DNA of 64,000 nucleotides from Asticcacaulis currens (GCF_028550395.1 NZ_JAQQKW010000007.1:62001-126000); one strand, 5' to 3'. Numbered from the stretch's first letter, positions 32,329 to 41,034 are shown. Notes: generated from the sequence alone by a model not told the origin. Numbers and translations are program-made.

Positions 32329-34752
32329 TCAGAAGCGGCGATTGACCGACAGCCAGTAGGTACGCGGGCGCAGGGGCGTATTTTGCGAGGCGGTGTCGAG
32401 GGCGAACGGGTTGCCATAGGCGAAGCTGTTGCTCTTGTTGCCCGTGGCATTGGTCACGCGCAGGGCCAGCGTATAGGCCCCCAGATCGGCGGTGCTCCCC
32501 AGATCGAGATTGACATAGCCCTTCATGCGGATGATGCGGCTGATGCCGTAGTTGAGGGGCGAGCCGTCGCGGTATGACAGGACGGCGGTGTTCTCCAGCG
32601 GCAGGGTGAACAGCGGCGTGCGCCACTGGGCGCTCAGACTGGCCATGCGACGTGAAATATAGGGCATCCCCTCTTCGCGCACCTTGGCATAGATGGGATT
32701 GGTCTTATGCAGGTTGGGATCGCTGAACTGCGCCCGCAGTTGCAGCGTCAGGTCGTCTATGGGTCGCCACCCGCCTTCGATTTCGAGGCCGGTATTACGC
32801 CCATCGCCGATATTCAGCGTCACCGGCAGGCCGGTGGGGCGCAACTGATCGGACTGGATATCGCGCCATTCGATATGGAAAAGGGCGGCGTCCACCCGCA
32901 GACGGCCATCCGGCGCGCGGTATTTCAGACCGGTCTCAAGGCTGGACAGACGGTCCCCCTTATAGGTGCCGGGGACGATGCTCTTCTGAGCCGTGGTGGT
33001 GTTGAAGCCGCCGGTGCGGAACCCGTCAGACGACAGGGCATAGAGCATCAGCGAGGCGGAGGGCTGATAGCTGAGCATCAGTTCGTGCGTCACCGGATTG
33101 GCATTGATGACGCCAGTGATGCGCCCGCTGGTGGCATAGTCCACAAGGCGCACCCGCGCGATATCGCTGAGGGTGCGGTGACGCGACCTTTGCGCCCGCA
33201 GACCCGCCGACAAGGTCCACTTCGGCGTCAGGTCCCAGGTGATCTTGGCGAAGGCGGCGGCATCGTCGATACGGTCGGAGCGATCCTCGTCATAGAGGGT
33301 GCGCCGGGTATAGACGTCGATCAGCAGCGGGGTAAAACTTTCTTCGCTTCGGGCCGCAAACACCCCGGCCAGCCAACGGACCGGACGGTCGGACGGCGAG
33401 ACGTAACTGGCTTCGAGGCTGGACAGACGGATGATCTGATCCTCCTCGAAGAAGAAAACGCCGGAATTGGCCACGGAGACGTAGCGCCCGACGGGCTGTG
33501 CATCATACCCGGTGTGAATCTTGTGACGTAACCGGTTGAGCGATACCCGCCACGTCCCGGACGCGCTTTCGTGCGTCACCCCCATCGCCAGGTTCTGGAA
33601 AATATTGTCGTGCGGCTCGGCCAGAGACAGGGCGCGGCGATAGGAGCCTGTGCGCCCCATGACGTACTGACTGTTGGACGAGCGCAGGTCCTGCATGGTC
33701 ACGGTCGAATCGAAGCTCAGGCCCGGCGTGGCCTGCCACTTGACGGACAGACGTCCGCCCGAACGTTCGGTGTCGTTGCTGGCGTTGCGCGTAAGGGCCA
33801 CATCCTTGATGAATCCGGCGGATTTTTCATCCCACAGGACGGCGCGTACCGCCGCTTCGCCCGGCAGGGGCAGGTTGATCATGCCGGTGGTGCGCCACGA
33901 CGGCTTGCCCTCGGAGGCCGTACCGAGGGCGACGCCCGCTTCGCCTTCGAAATGATCGAGCAGCGGTTTGTTGGTGACCAGCCGCACGACGCCCGACAGG
34001 GCCCCCTGACCGTACAGATTGCCCTGCGGTCCTTTCAGGACTTCGAGGCGCGCCATATCGACCAGCAGAAGGTCGGGGTCGGGCGCATTATAGGTGATGG
34101 GCGTATCGTCCAGATAAAGCCCGACCATCGACTGGGTGCGGCCGGTCAGCACGCTGTCGGAAACCCCGCGCAGGAAGATCTTGTCGCGCCCGGGCCCCAG
34201 ATTGGTGACGGTCATGCCCGCGACGTGGGGGGCCAGGCTCGACAGATCGGTATCATTGCCCGACAGCATGGGCGGCGCGACGACGCTGACCCCGGCCGGC
34301 GTGTCGAACAGGCGCGTCGGGTGACGCACGATGATCAGCGGGATGTCGTCATCGGACGGCGGCGCGACGGCGCGGGGCGCAGGCGGTGCGGCGGGACGGG
34401 CGACGACCGCGAGGGGCTGCGTATCGCGGACCAGCCGATAGGTGACGGCATCGACGCGCTCGACGCGGCATTGGCTGCCGGACAGGAGCTTTTGCAGGGC
34501 CTGCTGTGCCGACAGATGGCCTTTGACGGCACGCGGGGTGGCGGCGCACAGGGCCGGATCGACGCCGCCCACGGAAATGCCGCTGCGGGCAGCCAGCGCG
34601 ATCAGGGACTGGGTCAGGGGACGGGCGGGAAGGTCGAGCGCGTGGCGACGATCGGCCGCCTGAGCGGCAGAGACGCTGAATACCGCAGCGCAAACGCTAG
34701 CGGTCAGAAGCCCTTTGGCGCAGATAGATGGCTTCGGGCGTCGTGCGGGCAT
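32329..34752 (-). CDS. TonB-dependent receptor with N-terminal signalling (STN) domain
   Basis: 807 aa. After a signal peptide (to about residue 33, ending AAQAA) comes an STN domain (residues about 35-112: HALDLPARPLTQSLIALAAR, LSAQQALQKLLSGS), the part that touches FecR-type regulators. A plug follows (VAGMTVTNLGPG, IFLRGVSDS, LEVLKGPQGNLYGQGALSG) and a barrel ending in NRRF with terminal Phe. The role is import of a ligand that also induces its own cassette through FecR and sigma. Its start lies 56 bases inside the fecR-like gene. Ligand unknown; siderophore or sugar possible. Confidence 0.94.
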   Translation of the reverse strand: MPARRPKPSICAKGLLTASVCAAVFSVSAAQAADRRHALDLPARPLTQSLIALAARSGISVGGVDPALCAATPRAVKGHLSAQQALQKLLSGSQCRVERVDAVTYRLVRDTQPLAVVARPAAPPAPRAVAPPSDDDIPLIIVRHPTRLFDTPAGVSVVAPPMLSGNDTDLSSLAPHVAGMTVTNLGPGRDKIFLRGVSDSVLTGRTQSMVGLYLDDTPITYNAPDPDLLLVDMARLEVLKGPQGNLYGQGALSGVVRLVTNKPLLDHFEGEAGVALGTASEGKPSWRTTGMINLPLPGEAAVRAVLWDEKSAGFIKDVALTRNASNDTERSGGRLSVKWQATPGLSFDSTVTMQDLRSSNSQYVMGRTGSYRRALSLAEPHDNIFQNLAMGVTHESASGTWRVSLNRLRHKIHTGYDAQPVGRYVSVANSGVFFFEEDQIIRLSSLEASYVSPSDRPVRWLAGVFAARSEESFTPLLIDVYTRRTLYDEDRSDRIDDAAAFAKITWDLTPKWTLSAGLRAQRSRHRTLSDIARVRLVDYATSGRITGVINANPVTHELMLSYQPSASLMLYALSSDGFRTGGFNTTTAQKSIVPGTYKGDRLSSLETGLKYRAPDGRLRVDAALFHIEWRDIQSDQLRPTGLPVTLNIGDGRNTGLEIEGGWRPIDDLTLQLRAQFSDPNLHKTNPIYAKVREEGMPYISRRMASLSAQWRTPLFTLPLENTAVLSYRDGSPLNYGISRIIRMKGYVNLDLGSTADLGAYTLALRVTNATGNKSNSFAYGNPFALDTASQNTPLRPRTYWLSVNRRF

Positions 34753-35656
34753 CGACCGGTAAGAACTCAGCTATACGCCCGGCAACCGCAGACTGCGAAT
34801 CGAGGGTCAGGATGGCATTCAGCCTCAACTGCGCGGCGTCGCCTTCGACGATGATCGGCTTATCGAAATACCGGTTCAGGTCGGCGGCCACGACGGACAG
34901 CGGCTGATTGCGATAGATAGCACGGGATGATTGCCACGCAAAGGCCTCCGACGGGTCGGCCTTGGCCAGGTGCCGGGTGCCCGACGCTTCGCGGTAAGTG
35001 CTCATATCACCGGGTCGCAGGCGCGTTGCCGCGCGACCATCGGCCATCTCAACTTCGCCCTCACGCACGGCCACGCGCACCTCGCCATTGAGGCGTGCTA
35101 CATTGAATTCGGTGCCGATGTCGGTCAGGGTCAGGTCGCCGGTGCGCAGGCGGAAGGGCTGATTGGCCTTGTGCGCCACGGTCACCGCCACTTCGCCACG
35201 GTCGAGGGTGACGGTGCGCGCCGAGGCGGTCATCTTTACCGACAGGTGGGTGTCGGTATTGAGCATCAGTTGCGTGCCGTCGGCCAGGGTGACGGACTGG
35301 CGTTGTCCCTTCTGCGTGGCATAGACCTCGGTCGGCGACAGGGTGCCGGAGGCCAGAAGGAAGACGCCCGCCACGACGGCAGCCAGTCCGCTGGCGCCCA
35401 TGGCCATCAGGCCGAAACGGCGCGTCGGCTGACGCACGGGCAGGGGGCGAACAATGGGGGTTTCGCTGGATGCGGGCGCATCGGCGTCCAGCGCGTTCCA
35501 CAGGGCCAGAGCCTCGGCATAGGCGCGGGCATGGCGCGGTGAAGTGTCGAGCCAGTCGATCAGAGCGACGATCTCGGCTTCGCCGATCGTCTCCGACTGT
35601 GCCCGGATGGCCCAGTCGGCGGCTTCGGCTTCGATTTTCGCGTCGATGTCCGACAT
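34697..35656 (-). CDS. FecR-family anti-sigma regulator
   Basis: 319 aa. An N-terminal cytosolic part with DWAIRAQSE and LDTSPRHARAYAEAL (DUF4880-like), one membrane helix near residues 84-106 (LMAMGASGLAAVVAGVFLLA), then the FecR periplasmic domain with YATQKGQRQSVTLADGTQLMLNT (in halves), VTLDRGEVAVTV and FNVARLNGEVRVAV. It should hold the neighbouring sigma factor until the receptor at 32.3 kb signals ligand binding. The three genes are in the order sigma, FecR, receptor on one strand, the classical layout. Confidence 0.94.
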   Translation of the reverse strand: MSDIDAKIEAEAADWAIRAQSETIGEAEIVALIDWLDTSPRHARAYAEALALWNALDADAPASSETPIVRPLPVRQPTRRFGLMAMGASGLAAVVAGVFLLASGTLSPTEVYATQKGQRQSVTLADGTQLMLNTDTHLSVKMTASARTVTLDRGEVAVTVAHKANQPFRLRTGDLTLTDIGTEFNVARLNGEVRVAVREGEVEMADGRAATRLRPGDMSTYREASGTRHLAKADPSEAFAWQSSRAIYRNQPLSVVAADLNRYFDKPIIVEGDAAQLRLNAILTLDSQSAVAGRIAEFLPVDARTTPEAIYLRQRASDR

Positions 35657-35730
35657 GGTTATTGGCCTCTCTGACCTGATGACACCCTGATACGCTGTTA
35701 CCCGTAAAATTTCCTTCGCACCGCGGTAAA

Positions 35731-36255
35731 TTAATTCAGCCGCCGACTTCGGTTGAGCGCCAGAAGGTGTTTGAGCGCGCTGCTCAGATGTTTTTCGACC
35801 GAACTGAGCGAGATGTCGAGGCGGCGGGCTACCTCGGTCTGGCTGAGGCCCTCCAGCTTGTGCAGCCGGAAGATGTCGCGTGTCCGGGGCGGCAGGGCGT
35901 CAATGTCCTTCAGGACGGCGCGCAGGGTCTGACGCGCCCCCAGCCTGGCCTCGGCATCGGGTGAGGCGTCGGCTTCGCCCGTCATCTGTGGGTTCAGGCC
36001 CTGCCACGCGTCTTCGCGCGCCTCGCGGCGGCTGAGCGCGCGGCGTCGGTTGAGCCACAGATTGTTGGCCATGCGGAACAGAAAGGCCAGAGGTTCCTGA
36101 ATATCGCCGTCTATGCCGCCGCGCATCAGGCGCAGATAAAGGTCCTGCAGCACGTCCTCGGCGCTCGCTTCGTCGCCGCACAGCCGCGTCAGGTAACGCA
36201 GCAGCACGTCGCGTTTGGCGAAATAGGTTTCCGTCAGGCGCGCGGGGTGGGTCAT
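35731..36255 (-). CDS. FecI-like ECF sigma factor
   Basis: 174 aa from ATG 36255; the long upstream extension has no family match. Region 2 shows LLRYLTRLCGDEASAEDVLQDLYLRL and region 4 LPPRTRDIFRLHKLEGLSQTEVARRL followed by SSVEKHL (each quoted in parts of the protein, about residues 15-45 and 120-160). It should direct RNA polymerase to the receptor cassette, and perhaps to other genes. A 74-base gap separates it from the FecR gene. Its own promoter lies within the AT-rich 36.3-36.4 kb stretch. Confidence 0.94.
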   Translation of the reverse strand: MTHPARLTETYFAKRDVLLRYLTRLCGDEASAEDVLQDLYLRLMRGGIDGDIQEPLAFLFRMANNLWLNRRRALSRREAREDAWQGLNPQMTGEADASPDAEARLGARQTLRAVLKDIDALPPRTRDIFRLHKLEGLSQTEVARRLDISLSSVEKHLSSALKHLLALNRSRRLN

Positions 36256-36421
36256 CGGCTCTCTGAGGTTGACGCAGCGTCTTGATATAGGAGCGATTTT
36301 CCTTCGCCGACAAGCCTTTCTGCGGTGTGGCACGCAGCAAAGTAAAAAAATTATAAAAATTTTAAGACAGGGCATGAGGGTTGCCCCGATCGACGGTGTC
36401 ATCTGATCAGGAGGCTCCTCC

Positions 36422-36520
36422 GGAAGGTGACCGCCAGCTCTGCGGGGGGCAGGCGGAGACCGGGGCCTTCACCTTAAACCTGAGCCGGACGTCGTGAGTC
36501 TGCGACGTCCGGATTTTCTT
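36422..36520 (+). ncRNA. Structured leader ahead of the glycosyltransferase genes (candidate)
   Basis: AAGGTGA (36424-36430) pairs with TCACCTT (36469-36475), enclosing CCGCC/GGCGG arms; then a perfect hairpin CCGGACGTCG-TGAGTCTG-CGACGTCCGG (36485-36512) followed by ATTTTCTT. The second hairpin looks like an intrinsic terminator placed about 30 bases before the gene start, as in attenuators or short regulatory RNAs. No known riboswitch class was recognised. Confidence 0.4.
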
Positions 36521-36549
36521 CCGCAATTCCTGCGAGCGGGGCTGTGTCG

Positions 36550-37560
36550 ATGCGTTTGCTGAACATCATGCTGACCAAGGCGAAGGGTGGAGACGGCCTG
36601 ATGGCGCGTCACTATCACGAAGCCCTGACGGCGGAAGGCTACGACGTGGTGAGCGTCGGCCATCCGGACGGCATGTTGTCCGATCTGCCGGGCTTCCGAC
36701 CGCTCAATAACCGTTTTATCTCCGACCCGATCTGCGCCCTGCGTCTGGCGGGCTATACGCACAGCTTCCGGCCTGATCTGGTCATTGCCCATGGCAACCG
36801 CGCCGGGCGCACCTGTATGCTGCCCTTTATCGGCACACGCCAGCGTACGGTTCAGGTGCTGCACACCCCGTCGTACAAGCCGCACCTGAAAGACGTGTCC
36901 GCCGCCCTGTGCGTCAGCGGCCGTGTGCGCGAAGGGGCGCAGTCGCGTTTTCCCGGTCTGCGCCTGTTCGATGTGGCCAACTTCTCGCATCTCCGGGCCC
37001 TGCCGGTGAAGCCGAAGGGCAACCCGGTGCCGGTCATCGGGGCCATGGGGCGTTTGCATTCGATCAAGGGGTTCGACCTGCTGCTGGAGGCCTGTGTTGA
37101 GCTGCGCGCCGCCGGTCAGCGCTTTGAGCTGTGCATCGCCGGGGACGGCCCTGAGCGCGCCGCGCTCGAAGCCCTGACCCGTCAGTTCCGCCTTGAAAAT
37201 CACGTGCGCTTCTGCGGCTGGGTCAAGGACCCGCTGAGCTTCCTTAACGGGGTCGATCTGTTCGTTGTGCCGTCTCGTGAGGAATCCTTCGGCCTGGTCG
37301 TCATCGAGGCGCTGGCCGCCGGGGTGCCGGTGGTGGCGTCGGACACCGAAGGCCCGCGCGAAGTTCTGTGTGGCGGTCAGTTCGGTGCCCTGTTCCCCCG
37401 GGAAAACACCGCAGCCCTGGCGCAGGCGCTCGGTGGCGCGCTCGACAACTGGTCCGACTGGTTGCGCCGGGCGCGCGACGCGCAGACCTATGCCATCGAC
37501 TCTTTCGGTTTTGACGCCGGTCGCCGCCGTCTGCGCCGCACGGTCGAGGCGTTGGCGTGA
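36550..37560 (+). CDS. GT4-type glycosyltransferase
   Basis: 336 aa from ATG 36550; GTG 36544 in frame is the alternative. A GT-B fold: LLNIMLTKAKGGDGLMARHY at the acceptor side, VIGAMGRLHSIKGFDLLLEA opening the donor domain, LCIAGDGPERAALE, and the E-x7-E signature in EESFGLVVIEALAAGVPVVA. No membrane helix. It transfers a sugar from a nucleotide donor to an unknown acceptor. Its stop is overlapped by the GTG start of the next gene, so the pair is coupled. Context suggests envelope polysaccharide or glycolipid work. Confidence 0.92.
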   Translation: MRLLNIMLTKAKGGDGLMARHYHEALTAEGYDVVSVGHPDGMLSDLPGFRPLNNRFISDPICALRLAGYTHSFRPDLVIAHGNRAGRTCMLPFIGTRQRTVQVLHTPSYKPHLKDVSAALCVSGRVREGAQSRFPGLRLFDVANFSHLRALPVKPKGNPVPVIGAMGRLHSIKGFDLLLEACVELRAAGQRFELCIAGDGPERAALEALTRQFRLENHVRFCGWVKDPLSFLNGVDLFVVPSREESFGLVVIEALAAGVPVVASDTEGPREVLCGGQFGALFPRENTAALAQALGGALDNWSDWLRRARDAQTYAIDSFGFDAGRRRLRRTVEALA

Positions 37561-38444
37561 TCGAACTGTGGCAGGCGGGTTTCGTCCCGCGACCGCTTGA
37601 GGACGTGGCCTTTGCTGCGCCGCGTGCCGACGAGGTGGTGTGGTTGCCGCCGCAGGGCGCGTTCCGTTTTGTCGCCGACCCCTTCGGCCTGAGACGCGAA
37701 GAGGGGATCACCGTCTTCGCCGAGACCTGGGATTATCGCATTAAGCGCGGCGAAATTCATTATTTTCAATATGATCACGACTACCACCTGATCGCTTCGG
37801 GCCCGGCCCTGATCGCGCCGTTTCACCTGTCCTATCCCTTCCTGATCGAAGAGGCGGGTGAACTCTATATGCTGCCCGAAGCGCACAAGAGCGGCGTCCT
37901 GACCCTCTATCGCTGCGAGCGCTTTCCCGACCGCTGGGCGCCGGTCAAGACCCTGCTGGACGTCCCGGCCATCGACGCCACCGTCGTCAGGCACGACGGG
38001 CGCTGGTGGATGTTCTACGCCCTGCCGGGGGCCGAGCGGCGGGCAATGCGCGAACTGCATGTGGCCTATGCCGACGACCTTCTGGGGCCGTGGCAGCCGC
38101 ACGCCGCCAACCCGGTGCGCGCCGGGCTTGAAACCTCACGCCCCGGCGGCACGCCCTTTGTCCGCGACGGCAAGCTGCACCTGCCCATGCAAGATTGCGT
38201 GGCGACCTATGGCGCGGCGATCAACCTGCTGCGCATCGACACCCTGACGCCGGAACGCTTCTGCGCCGGCCCCGTGGCACGCCTGAACGGGGAGGGCCTG
38301 CTGGAAGGCTATGGCGACGGTTTTCATACCCTGTCGGGGCACGGCGGTGTGACCTTTATCGACGTCAAACGCCTGCATCGCTCAGCGGCGGAGCCGTTGA
38401 TCAAGCTGCAATTCAAGCTCAGGAAGGCTCTGGGGAAGCGGTAA
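37557..38444 (+). CDS. GINT1-N-like beta-propeller protein, partner of the GT4 gene
   Basis: 295 aa, GTG start overlapping the GT4 stop (GTGA). It resembles the N-terminal domain of plant glucosamine inositolphosphorylceramide transferase (GINT1), known in bacteria next to glycosyltransferases. Repeated blades are visible: FRFVADPFGLRR, ITVFAETWDYRIKRGEIHYF, YPFLIEEAGELYMLPEAHKS, DATVVRHDGRWWMFYAL and SRPGGTPFVRDGKLHLPMQD. The fold is of the five-blade propeller type also used by GH43-like enzymes. Activity is unknown; a sugar-transfer or trimming role with the GT4 partner is inferred. The last 26 bases overlap mug. Confidence 0.8.
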   Translation: MIELWQAGFVPRPLEDVAFAAPRADEVVWLPPQGAFRFVADPFGLRREEGITVFAETWDYRIKRGEIHYFQYDHDYHLIASGPALIAPFHLSYPFLIEEAGELYMLPEAHKSGVLTLYRCERFPDRWAPVKTLLDVPAIDATVVRHDGRWWMFYALPGAERRAMRELHVAYADDLLGPWQPHAANPVRAGLETSRPGGTPFVRDGKLHLPMQDCVATYGAAINLLRIDTLTPERFCAGPVARLNGEGLLEGYGDGFHTLSGHGGVTFIDVKRLHRSAAEPLIKLQFKLRKALGKR

Positions 38445-38967
38445 CAACCTGCGCCAGGTCGCGCCACGCGCCCTCATCCCAGAAGCGCCGCGCCTGACCC
38501 GATGGCGACGGCAGCACCCACAGCGTCGTCTCTCCCGCCGTTTCCACCTGCCGCCCCAGCGCAATCTGACCCGTCGGTCGCCCCAGAAAGACGCTGGCCG
38601 CCGTCTTCGAGGTGAAGGCCAGATGCCGCGGCGCATATTCTGTGATCTTGGCCCTTAAGGCCTCGGCGTTCCACGCCTCGGCGGGCAGGTCCACATCATT
38701 GCCATAGTGCGCCTTGCACAGGTCCGTCAGCCCGATCCCATGGTCGAGCAGGCGCGGATACTCCGTCGGCGACAGCCGTTCGTGGGTCAGACCCACCTTA
38801 TGCAGGGTACGCCAGAAAAAATTCCCCGGATGCGCATAATAGGCCCGCTTCTGCGCCGACACCCGCCCCAGCGCTGTGCCGCAAAACACCAGTTTCAGCC
38901 CCGGCCGCAACAGGTCCGGCACCTTGTGCGCGTCGGGCAAAAGACCAGCACGGTCCAAAGGCGTCAT
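38419..38967 (-). CDS. mug: G/U mismatch-specific DNA glycosylase
   Basis: 182 aa. Mug/TDG family of the uracil glycosylase superfamily: LVFCGTALGRVSAQ, where most Mug proteins show a GINPG-type loop, YYAHPGNFFWRTLHKVGL, and the late VLPSPSGQA. It removes uracil, ethenocytosine or thymine paired with guanine. Asn of the classical catalytic loop is not visible in GTALGRVS, so chemistry may differ. It is convergent with, and overlaps, the GINT1-like gene by 26 bases. Fourth base-damage gene in this 11 kb stretch. Confidence 0.88.
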   Translation of the reverse strand: MTPLDRAGLLPDAHKVPDLLRPGLKLVFCGTALGRVSAQKRAYYAHPGNFFWRTLHKVGLTHERLSPTEYPRLLDHGIGLTDLCKAHYGNDVDLPAEAWNAEALRAKITEYAPRHLAFTSKTAASVFLGRPTGQIALGRQVETAGETTLWVLPSPSGQARRFWDEGAWRDLAQVVTASPEPS

Positions 38968-39025
38968 GGGTTATGCCTGTTTAAGAAAGAGCCTCCGGCG
39001 GGCAGGGGCTCAGCCCCTGCACCCA

Positions 39026-40132
39026 TTACACGCCCGGCACAAAGGCCGCGCCGCCGGTCTGGCCGCGATGGCGCAGACAGGCGTCGAGCAGGGTGCAGCT
39101 CATCATCGCCTCGGCCACCGGCACGGCACGGATACCGACGCAGGGGTCGTGGCGGCCCTTGGTGCGGATATCGACGTCCTTGCCGTCAATGTCGATCGAC
39201 TGACGCTCGGTCAGGATGGACGAGGTCGGCTTTAGCGCCAGCCGCGCCACAATCGTCTGCCCCGTCGAAATGCCGCCCAATATGCCGCCCGCGTGGTTCG
39301 ATAGGAATTCGATACCGTCCGGTCCCATGCGCATTTCATCGGCGTTCTGTTCGCCGGACAGGGTAGCCGCGTTGAAGCCTTCGCCGATTTCCACACCCTT
39401 GACGGCGTTAATCGACATCAGATTGGCCGCAAGGTCCGAATCCAGCTTGCCATAGATGGGCGCGCCCCAGCCGGCGGGCACGCCTTCGGCCTGCACCTCG
39501 ACCACCGCGCCTATGGAGGAGCCCGCCTTGCGTATGCCGTCGAGATAGTCTTCGAATTGCGCCAGCGTGCTGGCGTCCGGCGAAAACAGCGGGTTCTGAT
39601 CGACCTGCGCCCAGTCCCAGTGCGCGCGGTCGATGGTGTGGACCCCCAGTTGCACGAGGGCGGCGCGCACCGCGATCTGCGGCCCGATCAGGGTTTTCAG
39701 CACCTTCAGCGCCACGGCCCCGGCGGCGACGCGCGCCGCGGTTTCGCGCGCGCTGGAGCGGCCCCCGCCGCGATAGTCGCGGATACCGTACTTGGCAAAA
39801 TAGGTGTAGTCGGCGTGGCCCGGCCGGAACTGACGCGCGATTTCACCGTAGTCCTTCGAGCGTTGATCGGTGTTTTCGATCAGCACCGAAATCGGCGTGC
39901 CGGTCGTCTTGCCCTCAAACACGCCCGACAAAATCTTCGCTTCGTCGGCTTCGCGGCGCTGGGTGACAAAGCGCGAGCCGCCCGGCTTGCGGCGGTCGAG
40001 CGCCCCTTGCAGATCGGCCTCGGACAGCGCAATCCCCGGCGGGCACCCGTCGATCACGCAGCCGAGCGCCGGACCGTGGCTTTCGCCCCAGGTGGTAACG
40101 CGGAAAAGATGACCGAAGCTGTTGTGCGACAT
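39026..40132 (-). CDS. aroC: Chorismate synthase
   Basis: 368 aa from ATG 40132 ([20 protein letters not shown]). Makes chorismate from 5-enolpyruvylshikimate-3-phosphate with reduced FMN, the branch point to aromatic amino acids, folate and quinones. Family marks: [36 protein letters not shown] (near residue 45), [20 protein letters not shown], and [10 protein letters not shown]. Upstream reading to 40177 goes through repeat C3 only. It is the single shikimate gene in the window, with repeat C3 seven bases from its start. Confidence 0.97.
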   Translation of the reverse strand: MSHNSFGHLFRVTTWGESHGPALGCVIDGCPPGIALSEADLQGALDRRKPGGSRFVTQRREADEAKILSGVFEGKTTGTPISVLIENTDQRSKDYGEIARQFRPGHADYTYFAKYGIRDYRGGGRSSARETAARVAAGAVALKVLKTLIGPQIAVRAALVQLGVHTIDRAHWDWAQVDQNPLFSPDASTLAQFEDYLDGIRKAGSSIGAVVEVQAEGVPAGWGAPIYGKLDSDLAANLMSINAVKGVEIGEGFNAATLSGEQNADEMRMGPDGIEFLSNHAGGILGGISTGQTIVARLALKPTSSILTERQSIDIDGKDVDIRTKGRHDPCVGIRAVPVAEAMMSCTLLDACLRHRGQTGGAAFVPGV

Positions 40133-40138
40133 GGAGCC

Positions 40139-40237
40139 AGCGCTTTCCGAAAAGTGGGACGCACTTTTCGGATACAAAAGCGCGTTAAGCCTAAAATCAG
40201 AGCGTAATTTCGCTTCAACTTGAACGAAATACGCTCC
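40139..40237. repeat. Two-hairpin repeat, copy C3, at the aroC start
   Basis: AGCGCTTTCCGAAAAGTG with CACTTTTCGGATACAAAAGCG, then AGAGCGTAATTTCG with CGAAATACGCTC. Nearly identical in order to C2 at 32.2 kb. It ends six bases before the aroC ATG, so the transcript start must be inside or upstream of it, or the repeat is part of the leader. Confidence 0.8.
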
Positions 40238-40302
40238 AGCCTTTTTTATGCCGTGGCCTTACGGCACTTCTGCGGGGCGCGCAACTCAATCGTGCTGAAG
40301 TC

Positions 40303-41034
40303 TTAAGCCCACTTGCGGTGAAATTCGGCCAGCAGGTCTGAGGCCGGGCGCATAGGCGTCTCAAAGGCCTCAAAACGCAGATGCAGATCGCCCGCCGGAT
40401 AGCGTGCCGTGGCGGGCAGGCCCAAGCCTTTAAGCGTCAGGCGGTTATCGACGGCGTCGCTCAGATCGACCGTCTGCGGGCCGTGCGGTGTCTCGACGCG
40501 CACCTGTCCCCCCAGTCGCAGGCGGCGGGCCTCGACCGGCACGGTTAGACACAGATCATGACCCTCGGCGTGCAGGTCCTCGCGGCGTTCGATCTCGATG
40601 CGGAAAACGTGCTCCGTACCACCGGGCCGTGCGGCCTTAAGCCGCAGCCGTTCCCCGTCGCGCAGGCCCGCCGGCAGGGTGATGCGCAACGTCTTGCGGT
40701 GCATCAGGCTGCGACCCGGTCCGGCGTCATGGATCAGTTCCAGCGGCAGGGGCACATCGGTGACAATGCCGCCCCCCGTGACGGCTGTCTCGACGCTGAG
40801 ACGCAGGGGCTCTGCCGGGTCGGACAGTTCTTCTATGATTTCCGATATATCCGGCCCATTCCTGAGCTGTCGCATCAAAAGATCGCGGGCCAGAATCAAC
40901 CGTCGCAACGGCGCATCTGTGCCGTTCAGGTCCGGATGTGCCCGTTTCACCCGCTGGCGAAAGGCCGCTTGTACGTCTTGCGCGCGGATCGGTTCACTGA
41001 GACCGAGGAGGCCGAGGGCGGAGGTTCTGTTCAT
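40303..41034 (-). CDS. J-domain protein with DnaJ-like C-terminal domain
   Basis: 243 aa. A short J domain at the start with the essential HPD tripeptide (H33-P34-D35 in RAHPDLNG), then a C-terminal substrate-binding-like region with RKTLRITLPAGLRDGERLRL and a late strand RYPAGDLHLRFEAFE, both typical of DnaJ/CbpA. No zinc-finger cysteine cluster, so it is a class B-like co-chaperone that stimulates DnaK. It is divergent from pdxH with 120 bases between. The J domain is compact; helix I is abbreviated. Confidence 0.87.
   Translation of the reverse strand: MNRTSALGLLGLSEPIRAQDVQAAFRQRVKRAHPDLNGTDAPLRRLILARDLLMRQLRNGPDISEIIEELSDPAEPLRLSVETAVTGGGIVTDVPLPLELIHDAGPGRSLMHRKTLRITLPAGLRDGERLRLKAARPGGTEHVFRIEIERREDLHAEGHDLCLTVPVEARRLRLGGQVRVETPHGPQTVDLSDAVDNRLTLKGLGLPATARYPAGDLHLRFEAFETPMRPASDLLAEFHRKWA

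Noticed and set aside
33571-34854. 427-codon plus-strand frame opposite the STN receptor
   Set aside because: Antisense to a clearly recognised receptor gene; low-complexity Arg/Gly composition.
36411-36475. Signal-recognition-particle RNA-like words CCGGAAGG and loop near 36420
   Set aside because: The conserved AGCAG side and long helix of SRP RNA are absent.
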